From contig NC_092577.1 of the NCBI RefSeq assembly GCF_037975245.1, forward strand, positions 36,758,898-36,822,897: DNA of 64,000 nt, written 5' to 3'. Positions within the stretch are counted from its first letter, which is position 1; every line of letters begins with the position of its first letter. The notes beneath the pieces are model-generated. The model had not been told where the DNA came from. It worked only from the letters and a program-made list of their open reading frames with translations, and made no database searches. Both the position numbers and the translations under genes were made by a program. The DNA comes from Apostichopus japonicus. Taxonomy: Eukaryota > Echinodermata > Holothuroidea > Aspidochirotida > Stichopodidae. Of this stretch, positions 45,501 to 57,684 are shown in pieces.

Positions 45501-48500
45501 AGCAAGCTAAACATGTTCAAAAGTACTTTAGGTTCCGGCACTCCTCAATATTCTCAGGCAATGAAAGTGGCAGAGATGCTTCATGTAGTTGAAGCACGTC
45601 GTGACCATTATTTTTATTTTCTAGCATATTAGGTGAGAAATGAAGATGACCTTTTCAACTTTATGATAGAATCAGAATTTTTTAACTTGACACATACAAT
45701 ATGTTGTAACAGAAAGGGGAAAAAATGAAAGAGAAATATTAAGTTTTGGTTAACTGTCTACCATGGAAAGCTGTAGGAGCAATAAATAAACAGGTTATGA
45801 CCTACATGGTGGAGAGAACAAATCCTGTATGTGCAAGACACATGCGTTATAAACATACCCTAAGAATAAAGACAACACACTATAGGCACAGAGTTACCTT
45901 TGTAATGTAACTGATCTATACATGAGTACAGTATACATACAATCATACAGTAACTCATTAATAATCACATGGGACATACTTATTAACATGGGACATACTT
46001 ATTAATAATCACATGGGACATACTCATTAATAATCACATGTGACATACTCATTAATAATCACATGTGACATACTCATTAATAATCACATGGGACATACTC
46101 ATTAACATGGAACATACTTATTAATAATCACATGGGACATACTTATTAACATGGAACATACTTATTAATAATCACATGGGACATACTCATTAATAATCAC
46201 ATGTGACATACTCATTAATAATCACATGTGACATACTCATTAATAATCACATGGGACATACTCATTAACATGGAACATACTTATTAATAATCACATGGGA
46301 CATACTTATTAGCATGGAACATACTTATTAATAATCTCATGGGACATACTCATTAATAATCACATGTGACATACTCATTAATAATCACATGTGACATACT
46401 CATTAATAATCACATGTGTTGACAAAAGTAAAGAGAAACCCTACTCCAATAGATATACTTCAAGATACACCCTAATTCTGAAGCCTACTTCCAAAATTTA
46501 ATTCATCATTTGGTTCTTGATAGTTCAGTCCTACAGTATAACAATGTTGTTCCGTCTAAAGCAGTGGCGTAGGAAGGTACTTTTGAGTGGGGGGGCTGAA
46601 GACTGATGGCCGGCCTGGGGGAGGGGTCTAAGGGGAGAGGGTGTCCCCCTCCCCTTTGGAATTTTTTGCATTTCCAGGTAGCCTCAGATGCAATTTGGTG
46701 CAATATAGCACACTTCAACACCCACTCCATTTTGTAAACTTAATTTTGTATTTTCACCAGGCCTTAGATGCATTTTGGTGCTCCAAATGAGATATTTTTT
46801 CTCATTTGGAAATGAAAAAGGGGTTTTCTGACTTGCGAAGCGGGGGGGGCGGAATGATACTTCCGCCCCTCCACATTTTTCACTGGGGGGCTAGCGCCCC
46901 CTAGCCCCCCGGTTCCTACGCCCTTGGTCTAAAGGTTATAAGTATTGTCCGAGAATATGGTAGAAAATGAAAGAATGGCCACTCATGTTCAAACTTCAAC
47001 AAGTACAAATTTATTATGACCATTAAAGCCGTTCTGCTTGGCTGAGACATTAAATTGTATAACTGAAGACTCCTCAATATCTGTGAACAATTAGAAGAGA
47101 CGCATAATTCATTTTTACCATGTTAAAATATTGGGCCAATACTGACCCAATAATCACTGTCTGAATTTCCTTTCAAGTAATGAAGTTATAGCTGCATTAT
47201 CATATTCCAATGTTTAAAAATTTCATAACATTTCCATAACTGAAGGTTACTAAGGGAGTAAGTCATTTTGCGGTTTGTCTCTTCAAACATTTTGTCACAA
47301 AGAGGATTTATAATGTCATTAGTGATGGTGATGATCACACCTGTACAAAATCACAGATATTATTACTTAATAATAATAATAATTATTACTAATATCAAGA
47401 AGCTGCTTCAAAAGGATGAAATTAAATGAAATTATGTCTAGTTTTGGTTGCAGATGACAAGGAGACATTGGGAGGGCCAGTAGAGGGGTGGGACAGGGAT
47501 CACTCAAATCTCTTGCCCTGTTGGACCATACGGCTCATTGACTTGGGACTCTCTGTAACTTGTGAATCTGTGCCATATGGTTCACAAGTAATTTTCCAAT
47601 ACTACTATGTAGATTGGCAACACACTACCATGTAGATTGGCAACAATTTACTACAGTATACGTTATTCAAGTCTTCCATTACCACTCAATGTTAACATGT
47701 ATACTCTCAAATACGTCCCCCAAAAAAGGCAAACGAAAATGACATCCTTAACACAGTAGTGCTGTACTGCTGTAGAAGTAAACATATTTGATTGGTAAGG
47801 GCAAAAATTGGTTAACAAAGCTGTGAAAATGAAGAGATTGTTAACAGGAGAGACTGTCAGAAATTTAGGTCAGAAGTGCTGTGCAGTATTTGACAGGATT
47901 TAATAATCACTGCTTAACACTGGCTTTGGAATAGTACTTCACAGTTGATACAGGTGAATCATTTTAAAATGAAGACATTTAAACAAAATCTTTGGTTGTT
48001 CAGAAATGAAGTTTCAAACCACCTTTACACTTTCCCTTTTTTGTCCATTTGTGTTATTTAAATGATAGATGTAAAATTTAATTCGGGGGGAAAAACTTTC
48101 AAACAGCCAAGAAATGATTGGTAAAAATGAGAATCAAATCAGTAACTTAGGGAAAACTAGCCCAATACTCTACCAGTCTGGGATATTCAGTCCCTTCCTT
48201 CCCAATACTCTACCAGTCTGGGATATTCAGTCCCTTCCTTCCCAATACTCTACCAGTCTGGGATATTCAGTCCCTTCCTTCCCAATACTCTACCAGTCTG
48301 GGATATTCAGTCCCTTCCTTCCCAATACTCTACCAGTCTGGGATATTCAGTCCCTTCCTTCCCAATACTCTACCAGTCTGGGATATTCAGTCCCTTGCTT
48401 TTAATTAAATCTCTGTTCAACAACTCTCTACTTTTGCTTTTGTACCGGGCACATGGGGAATACAATTGGGTGGTGGTGGGGAACAGAGGTGAGAGAAAGG

Positions 48501-51500
48501 TGTAGTCTTTTCAGTTGGTAGAGCACAAAACATGGAGTATTCCTGAGACACTCACTGCTTGAAATTCTTTTCTAGCTATTATTTCTCTCTTTTCTCCAAC
48601 AAAATTAATAATTGGTGGATTTACGTTTTAAACATGAAAGGACAAAGGAAAAGAATGAAAAGAAAAGGTTATATAACAGGCCTGAGCAAGCATTCACATT
48701 AAAAGTGTGGGAACCATGCCAAGACAAAAACTTCAATTTTCTATTAACAGAACCACCATTTGACAATGTTAAACTACTCATTGAGAATGCCTATATCTTC
48801 TCTTGTGATCTGAGATCCAACCAAACTCCATGATTACTACTTAACCATTCAGTTATTAATGATATCAACAGCTGGTCTATCATGACACACCACCCTAAAG
48901 GGTGTTGCTCATGAATGTCACAGGGTATCTGATAGGTATATACAGTGTAACAAATGTTATATCAATGCTCAAACAGAAGGAAATATCGTGATAGTGATTC
49001 TGTGTAACTACTGGTAAGATTAAATTCCAGCCTGAACACCTACTTCCATTCCTGCCTGCATACCTACAGTACTTTCATTCCTGCCTGCATACCTACTTCC
49101 ATTCCTGCCTGCATACCTACTTCCATTCCTGCCTGCATATCCACTTCCATTCCTGCCTGCATACCTACTTCCATTCCTGCCTGCATACCTACTTCCATTC
49201 CTGTCTGCATACCTACTTCCATTCCTGCCTGCATACCTACTTCCATTCCTGCCTGCATACCTACTTTCATTCCTGCCTGCATACCTACTTCCATTCCTGC
49301 CTGCATACGTACTTCCATTCCTGCCTGCATACCTACTTCCATTCCTGCCTGCATACCTACTTTCATTGCTGTCTGCATACCTACTTCCATTCCTGCCTGC
49401 ATACCTACTTCCATTCCTGCCTGCATACGTACTTCCATTCCTGCCTGCATACCTACTTCCATTCCTGCCTGCATACCTACTTTCATTGCTGTCTGCATAC
49501 CTACTTCCATTCCTGCCTGCATACCTACTTCCATGCCTCACTGCATACCTACTTCCATGCCTCACTGCATACCTACTTCCATTCCTGCCTGCATACCTAC
49601 TTTCATTGCTGTGTGCATACCTACTTCCATTCCTGCCTGCATACCTACTTCCATGCCTCACTGCATACCTACTGTACTGTGTACTTCCATCCTATGTTTT
49701 ATACTTCTAAAAAGAACACCACTTGTAAGGTAACCAGTTCAGTTACATTTTTTGAAAAGTGAACTAAAAGTACTAAATTACTAAGTGGAACCATTAGAGG
49801 ATATCTATCTATCTATCTTTATTGTCCAGATGGCACATCACAAAATCAAGACAAATTTTCCAAACTCCAGGCAAGAAAGAATTAACACATTTTATGATAT
49901 CAAACTCTGTGAAGTTCGAGTGGGAGGGGGGGGGGGACACATTGATTTCAAACACCTTTTATGATATAAGAGCTCCTGAAGTTCGAGTGTGAGGGGGGGT
50001 TGGGGGTGGAGGGGGACAACTCATTGATTTCAACACATTTTATGATATATGAGCTCTGTGAAGTTCGAGTGGGAGGGGGTGGAGGTGGAGGGGGACAACT
50101 CATTGATTTCAAACACATTTTATGATATAAAAGCTCTGTGAAGTTCGAGTGGGAGGGGGGGGGGGTGGGGGTGGAGGGGGACAACTCATTGATTTCATAG
50201 AAATGAACATTATTTCTACCAATGAGCTCTCTCAGAACTTTCCGAGAACCTGGAAAAATTAAAACAAATTGGCTTATCCAGTAGTAAGATTTGTTATAAC
50301 TTAGTGATACTGAATTTCACCAATGCAGAATAGATATACACCACAGGAAATAATAACCTGTTACTCAAGTGGTTAACCAAATATCAGCAAGAATGAGGAA
50401 ACGCGGCAGCATCTTTCATGGTTTGGAAAAGAAGTGAAAGAATTTTAACTTTGCTTTTAAGGAGCAGCCAAATGGTAGCAACAACTGGGATCTCTGATAG
50501 TAACATTAATTGTTACCACGAATAAAGGATACAGCCTGAAGGTACATCCATGATTAACAATCTTCAAAGGTCCAATGCAATGCAACTACAGCTTACTACC
50601 CTCAAAATAAACGTCAATAATTTAACTTAAAAATAACAACATGGTGGCAGATAAAATGTATTTTACTGTGTCACACTTGGAGAGGTTGGTTTATCTCTTC
50701 TCCTGGGAGTTAAGACACCAGTAGACGGAGAAGTATTCCAAAAAAATAATAATAATGAAAAAAAGAGGGAAAAATGGAGTTAACATTACTGTAAACAAAC
50801 CTATCCTCCGGATTTGGGGGTATGCCCAGGTCACCACTTCGCAATTTTCGGCTGAGATCTTCAACTTTAAGATGCACTGTATAAGAATAGGTTGGTTAAG
50901 AAGGAATAGAGAGAAACTGGTTGTAAACTGTTAACATACAAATACATATTTCAGAGTTCTTCATGGGATAAAATGATGAGACTTCACATTAGATTTTGAG
51001 CTGAGACATACATTACCTGTACAATAACAGAAGTAAGTACTGTTATTGCAGTACCATTGAGTATGCATGCTATAATTACACAGTGTGTGTGCAATGTCAT
51101 CTCCTACTGCCCTCAAACTGCAATATATATATTACAGCTGAGAGCAAAGTAGCACTGTGCAATAAATCAGTAACACACAAACATGTACAGAAATAGGCAA
51201 ATTAATTGTTGACAGTGGGTGGGGGGGCAAAACCTAAAAGTAGAGAAAAGAATGTTACCCATGATGTATTGTGCTGTAGCAGTTTCTATTGCAAAGTACT
51301 ACATATACCTTTAAATCAATAGGTTCATATAACTTCGTAGAAACATCCAAATGGTGCCGTCATTAACATTTATACAGTACAGTAGAACAATGATTTGCCC
51401 CATTTCAGTTGGCATCAGGTTTTCTCACATCGTGCAATTCATCAGTTAGATTACAATTTTCACCATGCATACTTCAGAACAAGTGTCTTTTCAAGTAAAA

Positions 51501-54500
51501 TATGGAGATGAATTTCAGTTTAGTCTCTCAAAATTGCATGGCTTATTGTTTAAATATATTTTCTGAACTGCAGTAGAAACACCAGCAAACTTACTGTCCC
51601 CCCCCCCCCCTCCCCAAGTCATGTCTTTCAGTAGAGATACAACCACACTATCACAATGACGCACTTCTTCTTGAAATTACCCTCAAAGGCCAAAAACATT
51701 GTCTAAGCAATTATTTTCTGAAAAAACTTAACAGCAAGCTGTAAAGTAGTTTCTCAAACAAACGTCAAAGCTTCTTGCAATTTCATTTTTGATCATCCTT
51801 GTGACAAAATTAAAACATTGAGGACGATGACTTATACATCATGGGTCTCATATCTCAACTTGTCCACTTTGTTTTATCATTTCAGGAGACATCACCGTAC
51901 TTCACTAGCAGTCTACAGAAAACAATGACATAAATGTCCAATTTTGTATTCACTTACGGTACTGTAGAATACCATCTCATCTTTCAAAATTGAAAAAGTG
52001 TCACGACTGGTCCCAAAAGACAGCAATGGTAACATTTATTGTAAACGTTAGGAATAAAAACATGAATATCAATTGAAAACTTTCCAACGATAATTAATGT
52101 AACATTTATAAGAATATAGATTTGTCTTCTGATTCATTTTGCTGTAACAGATAAGAAAGATTAATGAAGAGCTATATATCTATTTTGGACATGACAATAA
52201 TTCAATTAGATAGCTCATACTTTTTAGCTACCATATCTTGCAAAATGTTCATGGAATGAAGTCACTCTTAATAACAATTTGTTAATCATAAGAAATGTTG
52301 AAATGTTAAAATGTCAACACTTGCAAATTACATGTTCATCAGTGTACAACAAAAATAAATCAATGAATGAACTCACAAACACTGCTGAAATGAAAACAAG
52401 TAATATAGTTCATCCTCAAAATTTTCAAGGTAGAAAGTGAGGGATAAATGGTTTAGTTACAAAATAAATACAGCATGAAAAGAATGTGTTTTTGGTAATA
52501 AAATAAGCCACTTATTACATGACATGATACAGCATGGTACATGTGACAGACCTAACTTGCTTAACTTAACTTAGCTTGCAATACCTTCTTCCTTTACGGT
52601 ACAAGGCCAGGAACAGACGGGACAAATAAGAAAGAATAAATTGAATTAGAACAAATTGTACAAAAGTTACTGATTAAACATGTGACACTTGCTACTTACA
52701 GAGAACTTGTTTTTCCTGTTCTGCTGATATTCCAGATGGAATGAGGGAGGGCACAGGAGCCTTTTCATCTCCTCCCCAACGGCTACGTCGCTTACGCTTT
52801 GCTGGAGCTAGATCTGAAAATGGAATTAATCTTTTTTACTATTTCAAGCTATGTGTAAAAGTAATTTAATAAACATGAATGACATGTCTACTTCCTGAAA
52901 TTAAATAACAACAATGCAAAATAGTGCCGACTTCCTGGGCTAAATGTCTTGGCCATTAACCTGGTTAGGACTCTATTGGCTTGAAGGTGTACCTTAATGA
53001 CTTTATATATTATAGGCCTAGTCTTGTAGTATAACAAAATATAGTTAACTACCCTTTTTGTTAAAAATGGCAAAAAAGTATTTTCATTTGGCCTTCAAGT
53101 GACAGGATCGATGGTTATCTTGTTTGGTATTGTTCAAAACCTGTTTGCAAAATCTTGTTAAAACCATTGTCTTCACTATATTCACTGCTTTCTTCAACTT
53201 CAACTTAAAATTTGAATCCTCCCAACAACGAGAAAGTGTGTGGGATTGGGAAGGACCTAGTCTAGGCGGTTCCAGTGCAATTCCGCCATAGGTACATACC
53301 CCCAGACCATTTGGCCATAGGTTTCGATCCTTTCAGCCATGGCGGAAAGGATCGAAAACTGTGGTGGAAAGGTACATTTTAGGAATGGATTTTACACAGG
53401 AATGTATTGGTGAAAATTTCTTTGATTTGAGTGGAAGGATAGGTACACCGTCTTCAAATGTGTAGGTTTGTTGGATAGACTAAATTGTACAGTAGTTATG
53501 ACAAAATTGGGAATAGATAGTCTTTAATGTACATGTTGATTGAAAGTTAATTGTATGTTTGTAAGAGTCGATACACTGTCTTCAAATATATACTATAGTT
53601 GGTTGAATAAATCAAATTAATTTAGGTTGATTGTTACTAAAAAGACTGATTCTGATTGTTGATTTAAAGGACCGATTTGGTGGGTTTTGCGGGCCTAGGT
53701 AGTATGAAGCGAAGCAATACGCAGTGTTAATATGCCTACAGTGCACCCACAATAATGTGCCCTTTCCGTCATACAAAAGTGCTTTACCCTCATCGGAGTA
53801 CCATGGCGGAATGGCACTTTTTCTTTGGCGGAGAGAGCAGATTTTCTATGGCGGAATGTATCGATGGCTGAATGTATCAATGGCGGAATGACACAGCATC
53901 CAGTCTAGGCTATAGTACTACTCTAGGCATTTATTGCTATTTAAAGAAATATCTACAGCTAGCCTAGTCCAAAATAAAAACTGACATCGAGTCCCTTTTG
54001 TTTCCGAAACTTGTTCAACTACAGTGTACAGAGGAATGTCGATGTCTTGGTAGTCTGATGGCTGGTTGTACTGTAGCAAATAGCATGTAGGACCTTGTGT
54101 AGGCCTATCCCCTGTAAAGTTAGTATTAGTTACTGTACTAGTATAGTATGAGCTACTGTACTACGGTACTACTGTTACTAATACTAGGCCCCCTAGCACT
54201 AAGTAGGCACTAACTTCTAGCGTGAATCCTAGTATTAATCCTTTTTCTAGGCCTACGCCGGTTTTAATTATAAGGAAGTGAATGTGTCGTTCTACTTTGT
54301 TACCTCCTGCGTCAGGAAATGGACGGTAGGCAGCAGCAGACGGCCTTTCGGGTTTAACTTCAACCGGCTGAAGGTTAGGGTTAGGCTTTAGATTTGCTGT
54401 AACGCGTGCCGCTGCCAACCTCGCAGCATTCAACATACTCTCCCCTGATCCAGATCCTGATCCACCGGACTTTTGCCCTCGGAAGGCTGGATGGAGAGGA

Positions 54501-54535
54501 CCCAAGGGGACGCTATTGGCTCCAGTACCAGCCAT
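33569..54535 (-). CDS. SF1: Splicing factor 1 / branch-point-binding protein, 13 exons
   Basis: SF1 binds the intron branch point with U2AF in the early spliceosome (family knowledge). Exons on the minus strand: 54304-54535, 52700-52813, 50801-50876, 44678-44830, 44000-44089, 43231-43414, 42536-42654, 41230-41440, 39831-40247, 36115-36577, 35324-35440, 34621-34740, 33569-33987. All borders are GT-AG, phases close, 2715 nt, 904 aa. Visible parts: U2AF-ligand motif [10 protein letters not shown] (about 85); SPSP phospho-motif after NPEDR (about 141); KH domain with [14 protein letters not shown] and IMIRGKGS (about 195-285); QUA2 helix [15 protein letters not shown]; two CCHC knuckles [14 protein letters not shown] and [14 protein letters not shown] (about 323-360); SFMAELGE; then about 500 residues rich in Pro, Gly, Met and Gln ending in eight prolines. 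The start ATG lies in MAGTGANS. Complete and apparently functional; longer than the commonly cited human isoform (about 640 aa, from memory) because of its C-terminal tail. Confidence 0.95.
36284..36345 (-). repeat. 18-bp coding repeat in SF1 exon 10
   Basis: CCCATGTTGTTAGGTGGT occurs about three and a half times in a row and encodes repeated GPPNNM in the proline/methionine-rich tail of SF1. It keeps the frame and may vary in copy number between alleles. Confidence 0.85.
37045..39264 (+). mobile_element. Decayed Gypsy-type LTR retrotransposon fossil in SF1 intron 9
   Basis: Two direct repeats of about 195 bp (37045-37239 and 39070-39264), both starting TGTAATGTAGTAAAG and ending in CA, bracket about 1.8 kb. 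The second is preceded by a purine run (AGGGAGAGA), as expected for a polypurine tract. The interior holds reverse-transcriptase-like sequence (for example [12 protein letters not shown] near 37670-37715) and RNase H-side pol similarity further right, on the plus strand, opposite to SF1. The interior is much shorter than a full-length family member and the copy is broken in several places. The two LTRs differ at roughly a tenth of positions, so the insertion is not recent. A target duplication was not clear. Confidence 0.82.
42917..43048. repeat. (GGA)n purine tract in SF1 intron 6
   Basis: About 130 bases of GGA/GAA repeats ending in a G run. It is pyrimidine-rich in the sense of SF1 and lies about 260 bases upstream of the exon 7 acceptor. 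Any apparent protein from it is just Glu or Pro repeats. Confidence 0.92.
44577..44592. repeat. Poly-G run in an SF1 intron
   Basis: A G homopolymer of about 13 after TGG, a pattern that recurs through the window (also at 290-300, 9508-9520, 15102-15116, 49924-49936 and 56488-56499). Length may be unreliable in assembly. Confidence 0.7.
45957..46418. repeat. 25-bp minisatellite in SF1 intron 3
   Basis: Units of ACATACTCATTAATAATCACATGTG alternate with a variant lacking TAATAATCA (ATTAACATGGRACATACTT), giving a higher-order pattern of about 175 bp. Confidence 0.9.
46562..46926. mobile_element. hAT-type MITE, 365 bp, with intact 8-bp target duplication
   Basis: The ends are CAGTGGCGTAGGAA and, inverted, CAAGGGCGTAGGAA. 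The identical octamer GTCTAAAG lies on each side (46554-46561 and 46927-46934). Inverted CAG-type ends plus an 8-bp duplication define hAT (family knowledge). The interior is G- and C-run rich with no coding frame. It lies in SF1 intron 3, so it tolerates transcription. Confidence 0.85.
48165..48400. repeat. 40-bp minisatellite, six near-identical copies
   Basis: CCCAATACTCTACCAGTCTGGGATATTCAGTCCCTTCCTT is repeated with almost no differences, so the array is young. SF1 intron 3. Confidence 0.93.
49028..49680. repeat. 24-bp minisatellite, about 27 copies
   Basis: Units of ACCTACTTCCATTCCTGCCTGCAT with variants (TTTCATTGCTGTCTG, CATGCCTCACTG, ACGTACTTCC). A five-unit block is itself duplicated (about 49261-49380 and 49381-49500). 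The 24-bp period keeps several frames open on both strands; none is a gene. SF1 intron 3. Confidence 0.93.
49803..49880 (-). mobile_element. Possible 3' end of a non-LTR element
   Basis: On the minus strand, sequence ending GCCATCTGGACAATAAAGATAGATAGATAGAT resembles the AATAAAG plus short-repeat tails of CR1/L2-like elements. Only the tail is recognisable. Confidence 0.3.
49911..50195. repeat. 67-82-bp repeat with G-rich core, four copies
   Basis: GAAGTTCGAGTGGGAGGGGG begins units at 49911, 49978, 50060 and 50140 (variant GTGTGAGGGG at the second), each followed by ACAACTCATTGATTTCAAACACATTTTATGATATAAGAGCTC or a close variant. Differences are mainly in G-run length. SF1 intron 3. Confidence 0.9.
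53322..53357. repeat. Near-perfect palindrome in SF1 intron 1
   Basis: Arms TTTCGATCCTTTC (53322-53334) and GAAAGGATCGAAA (53345-53357) flank a 10-base centre containing GCCATGGC. Related GGCGGAAT/GGCGGAGA fragments lie near 53805-53890, so this may be the junction of two inverted element copies. Confidence 0.75.
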
Positions 54536-56113
54536 CGGTATAAGTCACGTAAGTAGCCAAATCGAACAAATTATGACTTAGCAGTAGTGAGGACACGAGA
54601 ATCGTTTTTTCTCACCTTACCAGCCTAGAGAACTTTTTCTAACGTACGTATGTGTTTGTGCGACAGTACATAGTACATACGTTGGCCCGATAAATTGCAT
54701 GCATCACACATTGGTAAAACAGTTACACGAATGCCGCAAAATTAAAAAACTAGGCTTCGGCTTTCTCATACGAAATCATCCACGACGTCCAGGCCTGCTA
54801 GAGGCGCATTTCAATATGAGGTTAGTTATAATTAACATGAACCATTGGCTTCGTAAATCGATATCAATTTTTGAGCACACGATCCTCTCATGTTCTAATT
54901 TGAGTGCGGACTTGATTCCCAGACTTCATAATTAGAAATGATAACAGATTATATTATAACGAAGGAAATAGTTTATACCGAAGCTTTATAATAGCGTGCT
55001 ACATGCAAACGCATGCGTGTTTCAGCTCTGTTATTGAGTAAAGGCAAGCCGTTAGCGCCAAAATATGTGACATACAATATAGAAACTTCAAAGTACATTT
55101 CATGAACCACTGGTGAAAGCTGGTGGTATACCCCCATGTTCGAATCATGAAGTGCGTTTAATGTGGAATTGTGGCTTTTGGGCACCGATAATATAACACT
55201 ATATGTAAACGTATCAGTGAAAATTATAAACAAATTTGAAAAGAGCATAGGAAGTTTTGGCTAATACGCAAAACGTTATTTGTTATAAAAGATTGTGCAA
55301 CAGTACATAGCCCAGGAGGATACAATCACCATGTCTATATCCCGTCACATTAAGAGGTTCTATCACCGAAGGGTCACTTTCTTCTTTATTACGGACATGA
55401 CATATCATTTTTTTTTTCTGGTGACATTTTGACCCAATTAGTATCATCGTCCCTCGCTGCAGGAAATACCTTTCAATGAAAAATAACAAATACAACGAAC
55501 TTGAGAGCGCTCAGGCGTTTGAATGTGGTAGTTAGTCTATTAAGTTTGAGTGTAGTCGTTTTCATGTTCCTAAATATATCTTCTTATGAATGAAATTAAA
55601 ATCTTGGTAAAGGAACTAACCTAAACCGTTCACCTCATAGCAACCCTTCACCTTCTCATGATGAGTCCCAATAGGACGACTGCTCGTGGAGCCTTTTTCT
55701 GGTGTGCTGATCTGTAATAATTTATTATCGGCCTATATATCTGTCATACCACTTGCTACACATTCATCTCATTACTAAGTTACGTCTTGGCTTGCCTCAA
55801 AAGTTGTGATTCTGTGTACATTGTCACATTCAAATTGTACTAGGGGTAAGAAGACTAGGGTAGTAGACTAATAGCGTAACAATATATCTATATATCAAAT
55901 ATGGCTTTTCTTTCCGGGTTCAAGCCCTTTGAGCAGTCTGGGAAGCTTGCGGTAGACTGACGTGATTTCAATCACTCTTTTCACACCTGACAAAGGACCA
56001 GGGTGTCCGAAAACTTGTGTAGCATGTATAGTTGTATCTATTCTATATATTATGTTGGATATAAAGGAATTACATGTTGTCCATATCTTTTCTACTATAT
56101 ATACATATATAGG

Positions 56114-56370
<257 letters not shown>

Positions 56371-56613
56371 ACAAGGAGTAGCAACATATGATGCTGAAGC
56401 ACTCGAAGCATGTTGTAAATGTAGTGTAGGTACTTGTGTAAGATTGAGCTTAAATCGTTTTACTCATACTGGCACTGTTTGAAGGAGGGGGGGGGGGGTG
56501 GAGGCATGTCTGATCGAGCTCCTGCAGAGAGAGTTTGTACCGTTCACCTGATATATGGTCTTCATCTACCCATACTACACTTGCCACAAAGCTATAAAGC
56601 AAAAACTATACCG

Positions 56614-56642
<29 letters not shown>
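56614..56642. repeat. (CA)n microsatellite
   Basis: About 12 CA dinucleotides with one CG near the end, just before the duplicated unit starts. Confidence 0.9.
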
Positions 56643-56644
<2 letters not shown>

Positions 56645-57684
56645 TGTCTGTCCAGCTATATTTTCCTTGACTGGCCTTCGTGATCCGTTGGCTCAAAGTG
56701 TCGGAAACAGACCTTGGTGGCCCGGACATGAACCGACTGTTGCCACGTGACTGTAACTTCTTATTGTATAGGAACAATAGTACATTTGTTGAAAGAGGTT
56801 TGACGACTTCAGTATAGATCAAGCTCTTGATGAAAACAATGGCTTCCGAATTATAAACACGGTACACATGACAAGAATGAATTGCGAAAATCAACTAATT
56901 TAACTGAAATTCCCCATAATACCAATCCAATATTTTACAGGTTTCATTTCAATGCTTTATTTAACAAGTAATTTGCAGTGCATAAATGAACGTGATATTG
57001 AATAACTCGGTGCAACGAGTACGGCAAAGTAAAAGTTGGTTCTACTATAAATTTTAAAATTGAACTAATGAATACAGTTTTACGCATTTCACTAAAAGTT
57101 TTAAATTTGATTATTTTTTTTGGGAATATAACAAATTTCAAATAGCGAGTGGATAATAAAATCTGATAACTTTGTGTAACTAACTAAAAGTGATCCACGG
57201 CAGAAATGTGACGCCAGCTTTCCGAGAGAGCAATATAAAGGATTTACTTTCTGGAAGAAGTTACTGACACGGCCAAGCATGGTGGTACCTCCATGGGCCA
57301 AGAAACCATCCCACGGATTGTGGTGATAATTGTTACTACGGCTTAAAAATCGGGTGATATCTCTATATATCTGTCTTTGATAATGATCTTCCACTAGAAC
57401 TGCGTTAAACACTTTCATACACTTTATTAATGAACGGTATCTCCAGAAACATGATGATGAGAATTGATGTGAAGTCAAAATAGTTCTTTTATTTAATTTT
57501 GAGCAGCTCTTTAAGGGTGCATTGAATCACGGACCCAGTGAGACTGCGGATATAAAGTAACGTTTCTTCTAAATGTTTTGTTTCTGTGTACGCCTCTATT
57601 GTGGTTTGGTAGTCAAACATATTGTTTCCGTGGAATAACTTGTTGATGTAATTTACTCCAGTGACAAAACTGAAACACCATTTC

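Noticed and set aside
49020-49710. Long frames of [16 protein letters not shown] and LLPFLPAY repeats on both strands
   Set aside because: All come from the 24-bp minisatellite, whose period is divisible by three.
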